A stretch of DNA of 42,012 bases. Origin: Candidatus Thermoplasmatota archaeon (GTDB taxonomy: Archaea > Thermoplasmatota > SW-10-69-26 > JACQPN01 > JAIVGT01). The notes beneath the pieces are model-generated. The model was not told the origin of the DNA, did no database searches, and was given only the letters and a program-made list of their open reading frames with translations. The DNA lies in assembly GCA_035541015.1 (NCBI GenBank), contig DATLFM010000075.1, forward strand, positions 1 to 42,012, read 5' to 3'. A program made the translations under genes and the position numbers. Position 1 is the stretch's first letter; each line of letters opens with the position of its first letter. Of the stretch, positions 24,094 through 29,922 are shown in pieces.

Positions 24094-24125
24094 CCGAGGG
24101 GGAAGGCCGAAACCTTCCCCCTCGG
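24094..24125. other. Perfect 13-bp hairpin with CCGAAA loop, 5' of tRNA-Ser
   Basis: CCGAGGGGGAAGG pairs perfectly with CCTTCCCCCTCGG around loop CCGAAA, identical to the loop of the hairpin at 23694-23727. Its near edge is 15 nt upstream of the tRNA-Ser 5' end, at the position where a promoter should sit. Confidence 0.7.
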
Positions 24126-24175
24126 TTCCTCCAAAGTCGAACCAACCGGGGTACGTTCGTCCCGGGAGCGAAGCC

Positions 24176-24184
24176 GTATTTTGG
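24176..24184 (+). promoter_or_regulatory. TATA-like box for the ubiquitin-like/methyltransferase gene
   Basis: GTATTTTGG lies 22-30 nt upstream of the GTG at 24206, the usual spacing for a leaderless archaeal message. This supports that start codon, which has no Shine-Dalgarno site. Confidence 0.5.
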
Positions 24185-24205
24185 GGGTCCTCCATAACCC
24201 CTTCG

Positions 24206-25225
24206 GTGTCCACGGTCCGGGTGCGATGGAGGAGGCTGGGGCCCGATCGGGGACAAGGGGAGGTCACGCTGCCCGCAGGCGCGCGCGTGGAGGACGTCCT
24301 GCGGGCGGTGGGCGACCATCCCGAGACCGTGCTTGCGGCCCTGGACGGCGTCGTCGTGCCGCACGACACGCCCATGGCCGACGGCGACGAGCTTCAGATC
24401 ACGCGCGTCGTCACGGGCGGATCGGCGGACGTGCGGCGGGCCTTCCACGCGACCCTGGAAGACCTGCCCGCGCTTGTTTCCCGCACGAAGGGGACGCAAA
24501 TGGCCTACCGCCGCCTGGCCGACGAGCTTGCGCTCGATCACGCGGACAACCTCCGCAACCCACACGATTGGGCCATCTACGCATTCCATGCCGGCCTCGT
24601 CGCGCGGCTCGTTCCCGGCCAAGGTCGCGTGCTCGACTGGGGCGGGTACTACGGCCACGTGACCGCCACGTTGCACGCGCTTGGGGTCCGCGGCGCCGCG
24701 AACTATCTGCTGCACGTCCCGCCGCGCTACGAACCCGTCGCGCAGAAGCTTGCCATCCCAACCCTCCTCGGAAGCGATCCAAACCGTCTCTCCGTGCCCG
24801 ACGCAAGCCAGGACGCCTGGATCTCCTCGGGCGTCTTCGAACACGTCTGGGAGGACGGCGTGGGCGACGAGGCGACCATCCTCGCCGACGTCTTCCGCGT
24901 CCTGCGCCCGGGCGGCCTCGCGTTCCTCTGGAACCTGCCCACCACCTTTGCCCCTGGCGACCTTGCGGGCAAGGTGCGCGGGCGCTGGTACCACGAACGG
25001 CGCTTTGGCGCCAGGGAGATACGGTCCTTGCTGCAGGCGGCCGGCTTCTCCGTGCTTGCGCACTGGCGATACGGCGGCACGCCGCTTGGGCTCCTCCTCA
25101 AGCGCCTCGCAGCCGACCCGGCGCGAACGTTCCAGTGGGATCGCGCGGCCGCGAGCCTTCCTCCGCTCGGCTGGGCCGCCAACAACCACGCGCTCGTGGC
25201 GCGGAAGCCATCCACCGCCGATTGA
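24206..25225 (+). CDS. Ubiquitin-like (ThiS/MoaD/SAMP-type) domain fused to a class I methyltransferase
   Basis: The roughly 339-residue product has two parts. Residues 1-72 read as a beta-grasp ubiquitin-like domain: a first strand 'VRVRWRRLG', 'VTLPAGARVEDVLRAVG', then 'DGVVVPHDTPMADGDELQI' and a terminal VVTGG (Gly71-Gly72), the pattern of ThiS, MoaD and archaeal SAMP modifiers. The frame continues without a stop into a SAM-dependent methyltransferase, with motif I VLDWGGYYGH (about 142-151) and 'DAWISSGVFEHVW' and 'DVFRVLRPGGLAFLWNLP' further on. The GTG at 24206 is supported by a TATA-like box; 24221 is an alternative. The methyl acceptor is unknown. Whether the Gly-Gly end is released by cleavage is speculation. 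Confidence 0.8.
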   Translation: MSTVRVRWRRLGPDRGQGEVTLPAGARVEDVLRAVGDHPETVLAALDGVVVPHDTPMADGDELQITRVVTGGSADVRRAFHATLEDLPALVSRTKGTQMAYRRLADELALDHADNLRNPHDWAIYAFHAGLVARLVPGQGRVLDWGGYYGHVTATLHALGVRGAANYLLHVPPRYEPVAQKLAIPTLLGSDPNRLSVPDASQDAWISSGVFEHVWEDGVGDEATILADVFRVLRPGGLAFLWNLPTTFAPGDLAGKVRGRWYHERRFGAREIRSLLQAAGFSVLAHWRYGGTPLGLLLKRLAADPARTFQWDRAAASLPPLGWAANNHALVARKPSTAD

Positions 25226-25275
25226 GCCGCAACCCTAAGGACTCGCGCGCGCCCGTGAACGGCTTCGTGAAGCCC

Positions 25276-25950
25276 ATGGTCGACGACGAGTCTGCGACCC
25301 GCCGCCCGCCGAACCGTCCCGAGGCGACCCGCTCCGACGCAAGCGCGCTCGAGAAAGGCCTCGCCGCCGTCGAAGGCGCGGCGGAAGGCTTCGCCGAGCA
25401 AGCGCGCGAAGGCGACCTTGCCCGTCACACCTCGCGCGCCGCCGACCAGGCGGCCCAGACCGTGCGCCAGGCGCAAGAAGGAATGGGTACCGCAGACGTC
25501 CTTTCCCCCGATGCACTCTCCCGCGCGGGCGACGCCGTGCGCAGCAGCGTTGCGCAGGCGCCCGGGATCGCCGAGGCGGCACGCGAAGCACGCGCAACGC
25601 CGGGCATCGTCGGCGACGAGGTCCGACGCGTCATCGACGACGTTCGCAGGGAGGTTGCCAAGACGGTGGGCGGCATCGTGGCCGCGGCCGTGCTCGCCGT
25701 CTTTGCGCTGGGCTTCCTCGCCCTTGCCATCGCGGCGCACCTCAACGCGCAATGGGGCGTTCCCTGGGGGCACGTTGCGGTGGGTCTCACGTTTGCCATC
25801 CTCGCGGCCATGGCGGGGGCCGTCGCGTACCAAGCGGCCACCTCCATTCGCCGGGAGGCCGACGAGGGCTTCGAGCGCGTGGCCCGCACGACCGGCGAGC
25901 GCGCGCAAGCGATCGCTCGCCCGCTGGCCCGGCCGCGCCGCGAGCCGTAA
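25276..25950 (+). CDS. Two-TM phage-holin-III/DUF1469-like membrane protein with helical N-terminus
   Basis: The 224-residue protein starts with about 110 residues of Ala/Glu/Arg-rich amphipathic helix, including 'VEGAAEGFAEQAREG'. Then come 'EVRRVIDDVRREVAKTVGG', two membrane helices (about 132-156 and 165-187) and a basic tail. The two-helix core resembles the YqjE/Actinobacterial holin-X group, whose cellular role is poorly known. The N-terminal helix shares the 'GxAEGxAEQAR' motif with the next gene, so the two are likely partly paralogous and cotranscribed. The start may instead be the GTG at 25255. Confidence 0.6.
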   Translation: MVDDESATRRPPNRPEATRSDASALEKGLAAVEGAAEGFAEQAREGDLARHTSRAADQAAQTVRQAQEGMGTADVLSPDALSRAGDAVRSSVAQAPGIAEAAREARATPGIVGDEVRRVIDDVRREVAKTVGGIVAAAVLAVFALGFLALAIAAHLNAQWGVPWGHVAVGLTFAILAAMAGAVAYQAATSIRREADEGFERVARTTGERAQAIARPLARPRREP

Positions 25951-25968
25951 ACGAAGAGGAGTGGAACC

Positions 25969-26289
25969 ATGGTGGACACGAGCGATCTGACCGAGAAGGC
26001 CAAGCAGAAGACCACGGACATCGCGAGCACGCTTCGCGACAAGTCGCCCGAGGAGATCCGCGAAGAGGCCAAGCAGGCCGCCGCGAAGACCACGGCCGCC
26101 GTGACGGGCACGGCCGAGGGCTACGCCGAGCAGGCGCGGCCGGAGGTCGCAGGCGAGCTCACCCGCAAGGCGGGCGAGACCGTGCGCGAGGTCGTCGAGC
26201 AGGGCCGGGAACAGATGCAGGGCGAAAAGGGGATCCAAGGACCCGGCGCGGAAGACCGCGCGCGCTCGATGAAACGCGACAACCTCTGA
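25969..26289 (+). CDS. Small charged helical protein (LEA/CsbD-like)
   Basis: The 106-residue soluble protein is rich in Ala, Glu, Lys, Thr and Gln, has no Cys or Trp, and is predicted to be long amphipathic helices with about 11-residue periodicity, as in late-embryogenesis-abundant or CsbD-like stress proteins. It has a strong ribosome-binding site (GAGGAG, 7 nt before the ATG) and sits 18 nt after the two-TM protein gene. Residues around 44-52 ('VTGTAEGYAEQAR') match a segment of that neighbour. A stress or desiccation role is inference only. Confidence 0.7.
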   Translation: MVDTSDLTEKAKQKTTDIASTLRDKSPEEIREEAKQAAAKTTAAVTGTAEGYAEQARPEVAGELTRKAGETVREVVEQGREQMQGEKGIQGPGAEDRARSMKRDNL

Positions 26290-26302
26290 TCCGAAAACCC
26301 CT

Positions 26303-26342
26303 GTATACACACGTATACAAACGTATGCATGCGTATGCGTGC
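26303..26342. repeat. Four 10-bp phased GTATRC repeats
   Basis: Four consecutive decamers begin GTATAC, GTATAC, GTATGC and GTATGC at 26303, 26313, 26323 and 26333, each ending AC or GC-like. The spacing is exactly one helical turn. The tract is A/T-richer than its surroundings and starts 13 nt after the stop of the LEA-like gene, immediately before a long hairpin. Confidence 0.8.
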
Positions 26343-26343
26343 A

Positions 26344-26386
26344 GCCGCCGGCTTGTCGGGCGCAGGCCCGGCAAGCGTCCGGCGGC
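26344..26386. terminator. Long GC-rich hairpin between convergent genes
   Basis: An outer stem GCCGCCGG/CCGGCGGC (8 bp) encloses CTTG/CAAG and GGGC/GCCC stems around a GCAG loop. It lies between the LEA-like gene (plus) and the 3' end of tRNA-Thr (minus), so it may terminate one or both transcripts. Confidence 0.55.
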
Positions 26387-26393
26387 GCCGCGA

Positions 26394-26505
26394 AGCCGCC
26401 TCCGGGGATCGAACCCGGGACCTACTCCTCTCCGGCCTCACCCGCGCAAATCGCGTCGGCGGAGTGGGATACCAAGGAGTCGCTCCACCACTGAGCCAAG
26501 GCGGC
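26394..26505 (-). tRNA. tRNA-Thr (GGT) with intron
   Basis: Acceptor stem GCCGCCT/AGGCGGC (7 bp), T stem CCGGG/CCCGG with loop TTCGATC, and discriminator U, as expected for archaeal threonine tRNA. The anticodon stem ACTCC/GGAGT is interrupted: after TTGGTA (anticodon GGT) there are 40 extra nt before A38. Removing them restores a 7-nt loop TTGGTAA and a 72-nt tRNA. The position 37/38 is the canonical site cut by the archaeal splicing endonuclease. Confidence 0.93.
26430..26469 (-). other. Intron of tRNA-Thr
   Basis: Forty nucleotides between anticodon-loop positions 37 and 38. The intron ends can pair with flanking exon sequence (for example CACTCCGCC with GGCCGGAG) to form a bulge-helix-bulge-like structure. 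Boundaries were chosen to give a normal mature loop and may shift by a base. Confidence 0.8.
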
Positions 26506-26527
26506 AAGCGGCCCGCCGGGCCGCTTG
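26505..26527. other. Perfect 10-bp hairpin abutting the 5' end of tRNA-Thr
   Basis: CAAGCGGCCC-GCC-GGGCCGCTTG; its left edge is the first base of the tRNA. The rest of 26528-26634 shows no gene. Confidence 0.55.
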
Positions 26528-26634
26528 AAGCCGGGCCCCGGGGAATCCAAAGCCGCAGCGAGGATTCCACGAGGGCCAAGGCGGCGGCCTTGGACCGACG
26601 GCCCGCGGTAGGCCCGCTTCGCCTAAAAACCTTG

Positions 26635-27594
26635 CTACCAGGCGCGCGGGTACGTGCCCTTGTCCATGAGCACGCGGTCGACGTTCACGACAAGCCCAGA
26701 CTCGGCCGCAAGCATCTCCTCGGCGCTGGCAAGCGCGGTCCCAAGCGCGACCCCTTCGCCCTTCTGCGTGAACACGGCCATGGCCTGGCCCTTGCGAAGC
26801 CCGCGCTCGACCTCGAGCACGCCCTGGGCCGCAAGGTCGGCGCCGTGGCAGAGCGCGTCGACGGCGCTGTCGCGGACGATCACGCGCGGGAGATGCTCGA
26901 TCATGCGCTCCATGGGTTGGACGACGCGTCGCAGTGCGCTCTCGTCGCCGGTCTCCTTCCACAGCGCCACGGCGTCCGTGAGGTCGTGAAGCGTGGCGAT
27001 CGTGTCCTCGCCAAAGCCCGCCGTGCGCGTTCGGCGCAGGTCGGCCATGTTGGCTCCGGTGCCAAGCACGGTCCCGACGTCCGAGCAAAGCTTGCGGACG
27101 TACGTGCCCGCCTGGCAGCGGACGCGGAACAGGACCTCGCGGCCCTCGTTCTCGAGGAGGTCCAGGGTGTACACGCGACGGACGCGCAGTTGGCGTTTCA
27201 CGGCGCTTTTGAGCGGGGGAACCTGGTACACGTCGCCGACGAACTCGCGCAGCACCGTTTCCAGCCGCTTGGGCGGGGCGTCGGCGTGCAGGCGCAGGAC
27301 GCAGACGTACTCCTTGGGCGCAAGGAGGAGCGCCTTGAGCGCCCGCGTGGCGTCCGTGAGCGCGACGGGCAGCACGCCCGTGACGTTGGGGTCAAGCGTG
27401 CCGCCGTGGCCCGCGCGCGAGATGGCAAGCGCCGCCTTCATCCACGCGACGACCTGGTGGCTCGTGGGTCCGGAAGGCTTGTCGAGGTTGACGATGCCCA
27501 GACGCAGGTGGTCGGCGATGGACCGCTCGTTTGGCGGGCGACCGTGCGGGCCGGTTGGAGCTTTCGCCTTCACGAGGAGCACGCGCTCGGTCAC
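26635..27594 (-). CDS. cbf5: tRNA/rRNA pseudouridine synthase Cbf5 (TruB family)
   Basis: The roughly 319-residue enzyme is the catalytic subunit of archaeal H/ACA RNPs and also makes pseudouridine 55 in tRNA. The catalytic loop is AGHGGTLDPNVTGVLPV with Asp68, preceded by 'NLDKPSGPTSHQVV'. The substrate-binding 'CQAGTYVRKLCSDVG' follows, and a PUA domain occupies about the last 80 residues ('PRVIVRDSAVDALCHGADL' onward). The GTG at 27594 overlaps the cmk stop (GTGA), so translation is coupled. It is the last gene of the superoperon; L14e, often next to it in archaea, is absent. Confidence 0.96.
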   Translation of the reverse strand: MTERVLLVKAKAPTGPHGRPPNERSIADHLRLGIVNLDKPSGPTSHQVVAWMKAALAISRAGHGGTLDPNVTGVLPVALTDATRALKALLLAPKEYVCVLRLHADAPPKRLETVLREFVGDVYQVPPLKSAVKRQLRVRRVYTLDLLENEGREVLFRVRCQAGTYVRKLCSDVGTVLGTGANMADLRRTRTAGFGEDTIATLHDLTDAVALWKETGDESALRRVVQPMERMIEHLPRVIVRDSAVDALCHGADLAAQGVLEVERGLRKGQAMAVFTQKGEGVALGTALASAEEMLAAESGLVVNVDRVLMDKGTYPRAW

Positions 27595-28130
27595 GGTGGC
27601 GATCCCCCGGCGCGGGCGCGTGCCACGACGGCGGCGGCGACCTGCTCGGGCGTGCGGTCGTGCGTGGAGACGCGAAGGTCGTACCAGCGCGGGTCGTCCA
27701 TCGACACGCCGTAGATCGTCCGGTACCGTTCGTCCTCGCTGGCTTCGCGAAGGTCGTTGGCCGCGCGCGCCTGCTCGACTGGGACCCCCTCGCGGGCGGC
27801 GACGCGCGCCGCGCGGACCTCGGGCGGACACTCGAGCCACACGCGGAGGGCCGGGACGCCGTTTGCGGTGACAAGCCAGGCCACGAGGCGGCCCTCGACG
27901 AGCACATCGCCTTGGCGCAGGATCTCGAGCATGCGGGCGTCCAGCGCGCGGTCGATCGACGGGTCCTGCTCGGCCACGCGCGAGAACTCGGCAAGCGACA
28001 GGTTCCGCTTGGCGGCAAGCTCGCGGAAAACGGATCCGGCCGACACGAGCGCAAGGCCAAGCTCGCGCGCGACCAGGCGCGCGGCGGTCGTCTTTCCGCA
28101 GCCGGGGAGCCCGGCCAGGGCCACGCGCAC
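27591..28130 (-). CDS. cmk: Cytidylate kinase (archaeal type)
   Basis: The 179-residue nucleotide kinase has Walker A GLPGCGKTT (about 7-15), 'VSAGSVFRELA' (archaeal CMK substrate loop), 'VLVEGRLVAWL' and 'DRYRTIYG'-like 'DERYRTIYGVSMDDPRWYDL'. It phosphorylates CMP/dCMP. The start is a GTG at 28130, 4 nt after the EMC3-gene stop. Position between the EMC3 homologue and cbf5 is the standard archaeal order, minus L34e and L14e. Confidence 0.93.
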   Translation of the reverse strand: MRVALAGLPGCGKTTAARLVARELGLALVSAGSVFRELAAKRNLSLAEFSRVAEQDPSIDRALDARMLEILRQGDVLVEGRLVAWLVTANGVPALRVWLECPPEVRAARVAAREGVPVEQARAANDLREASEDERYRTIYGVSMDDPRWYDLRVSTHDRTPEQVAAAVVARARAGGSPP

Positions 28131-28134
28131 GTCT

Positions 28135-29313
28135 TCACCCCGCCGCCGGCTGCGCGGCGCGGCCGGCCTTGCCGAGGTCGCGCGCCTTGAGCGCGCGCGC
28201 CAAAAGCTGGCCGCCGGGGAAGGAGAACAGCGAGTAGAGGATGATCCAGCGCGGCAGGAAGATCCACACTCCCGTGAGGTCCCATTCGGGGTTCCAGGGC
28301 ACCGAGGCGCGATGCGGCGTGACGGCCGCGTGCGCGCTTTGGGCGGGCGCGATGGCGTGCGCGGCCGAGAGCGTCCAGTTCGTCCCTCCGGCTGCGACGA
28401 CGATCTCGCCCGACGCCGTCGCCGACGGGGAAAGAACGAAGGCGTAGACGGTCGCGTTGCGCGCAAGCTCGACGAAGGAGACCTGGTCGGTCCGGACGGC
28501 GTGACGGTAACCGTCGGCCGCGAAGAGGAGGACGACGACGCCAGCCGGGCCGGCCGGCGTTTGGAGGGCGCCGCTTGCCGAGAGGTTGTGGAAGCCCCGC
28601 GCAAGCGTGCCGACCTCGTGCGCCGACCGGTCGAGCGCGGATGGAGGACCAAGACGCGCCGTTTGGCCCCCGCCTCGAACCAAGACGGCCGCGTCGGGCG
28701 CAAGCGCCCAGGCCGAAACGTCCGTGCGTTGGACGGCCTGGAACGTCGGCGAAGCGCCGGCGCCAAGGAAATGGACGCCCTCGGTTCCGCCGCGCGTGAC
28801 GAGAAGGGATTCGCCCGTGGCGTCGACGTCGTACGGGATGGCGGCCGTGAAGAACGTGAGGAGCCACGCGAAGAGCGGGATGACGACGATCATCGTCACC
28901 ATCATGGGCTTGAACTGGCCGCCGGAGGCTTCGGCCTGCAGCTTGAAGATGTCGCCCTGCCGCTCGGTGAGCTTCTTGATCTTGTGGTGGTTCTTGTCGA
29001 GGCGCGCCTTCTTGAACTCTTGGTTGAACGCGCGCATGGTCTCCTGGACCTTGGCCATGGCGACCCAGTCGGTGAAGACGTGGCGCAGGTACGTCGTCGC
29101 GACGCCGGTGAGAAGCGCCGCAAGGACGAGGGTGGCCGCCGGCATCTCGCCGCCAAAGCCGATGAGGGGCGCGAGCACCGAGCCGGTGGCGCGCCCGAGC
29201 CCGAGGTAGAGGTCGGGGAAGATGATGATGACCATGAACAGCATCATGAAGAGGAAAAGGTAGAGGAACGAGTTGGCCGGCGGCGCGGGGGGCGGGGCGG
29301 GGGCGTCGGGCAT
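28135..29313 (-). CDS. EMC3/TMCO1-type (DUF106) membrane insertase with large insert
   Basis: The 392-residue member of the Oxa1 superfamily has a TM near residues 15-35 and a second at about 57-80, then a charged coiled coil (85-128), 'GGQFKPMMVTMIVVIPLFAWLL' (about 131-155) and a last TM region (about 345-370, ending 'FSFPGGQLLARAL'). Such archaeal proteins (Ylp1/DUF106) are membrane protein insertases next to SecYEG and are normally about half this length. Between the third TM and 'VPWNPEWDLTG' there is an extra stretch of roughly 177 residues (161-337), Ala/Gly/Val/Thr-rich and apparently beta-structured. The insert does not break the frame, and both flanks are canonical. Confidence 0.85.
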   Translation of the reverse strand: MPDAPAPPPAPPANSFLYLFLFMMLFMVIIIFPDLYLGLGRATGSVLAPLIGFGGEMPAATLVLAALLTGVATTYLRHVFTDWVAMAKVQETMRAFNQEFKKARLDKNHHKIKKLTERQGDIFKLQAEASGGQFKPMMVTMIVVIPLFAWLLTFFTAAIPYDVDATGESLLVTRGGTEGVHFLGAGASPTFQAVQRTDVSAWALAPDAAVLVRGGGQTARLGPPSALDRSAHEVGTLARGFHNLSASGALQTPAGPAGVVVLLFAADGYRHAVRTDQVSFVELARNATVYAFVLSPSATASGEIVVAAGGTNWTLSAAHAIAPAQSAHAAVTPHRASVPWNPEWDLTGVWIFLPRWIILYSLFSFPGGQLLARALKARDLGKAGRAAQPAAG

Positions 29314-29319
29314 GGCGGT

Positions 29320-29868
29320 TCAACCCAGGGCGGAAAGGAGCGCGCGCTTGGTCTCGTCCTGCCTGCCGTCCCGGTTCTGCAGGAACACGAGCGTGGCGCC
29401 CGTCAGGGTGGCCACGGCCATGGCGGCCAGGCGGTTCACGGCTTGGTGCTCCGCGATCGCCAACGTGTCGTCCGCGTCCCGCTTCCGCGTGGCGTCCTTG
29501 GCCCGCCGGCCTGCGATCTCCTCTGGCGCGGCCTCGACGAGGATGATCTGGCTTGGGCGCAGCCGCTCGACCACCCAGGCGGGCAGCCCCGGCAGGTACC
29601 CGTGCGGGGTCTTGATGGTGCAGTGGGTGTCCACGATGACGTCGCCCTTCGCCCGGATGGCGTCGGCGGCGGCCTCCTGGATCTGCCGCTGGAGATCCGG
29701 CGGGAGCCGGCGCATCTCGTCGCGGTCCTTGACGAGCCCGCGCGCCTGCGCCACGGCGAGCATCTCCGTGCCGTAGACGACGACCGGGCGCTTGGTTTCG
29801 GCCGCGGCAAGCTCCAACACCGTGCTCTTGCCCACGCCCGGCACGCCCGTGATGACGATGGCACCCAT
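29320..29868 (-). CDS. adkA: Adenylate kinase (archaeal AdkA type)
   Basis: The 182-residue enzyme interconverts ATP, ADP and AMP. It has Walker A GVPGVGKST (8-16), 'VVYGTEMLAVAQARGLVKDRDEMRRL' and 'VIVDTHCTIKTPHGYLPGLP', which are specific to the short archaeal AdkA family rather than bacterial Adk. It follows secY after 54 nt and has its own TATA box, so it can be transcribed separately from the ribosomal operon. Confidence 0.95.
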   Translation of the reverse strand: MGAIVITGVPGVGKSTVLELAAAETKRPVVVYGTEMLAVAQARGLVKDRDEMRRLPPDLQRQIQEAAADAIRAKGDVIVDTHCTIKTPHGYLPGLPAWVVERLRPSQIILVEAAPEEIAGRRAKDATRKRDADDTLAIAEHQAVNRLAAMAVATLTGATLVFLQNRDGRQDETKRALLSALG

Positions 29869-29895
29869 GGAACCGCGGCGGGGATGGAGGCGGGG

Positions 29896-29903
29896 GTATA
29901 TAG
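29896..29903 (-). promoter_or_regulatory. TATA box for adkA
   Basis: GTATATAG on the plus strand (CTATATAC on the minus strand) lies 28-35 nt upstream of the adkA ATG. It is a clear internal promoter inside the superoperon. Confidence 0.7.
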
Positions 29904-29922
29904 GAATAGGCCCGGGCGCGCG

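Noticed and set aside
24206-24421. Ubiquitin-like domain as a separate small gene
   Set aside because: There is no stop codon after the Gly-Gly and no ribosome-binding site or promoter before the methyltransferase part, so a fusion is the simplest reading.
23419-26634. An integrated virus or plasmid
   Set aside because: Apart from the tRNA-end duplication and one holin-like protein, there is no integrase, replication or structural gene in the stretch.
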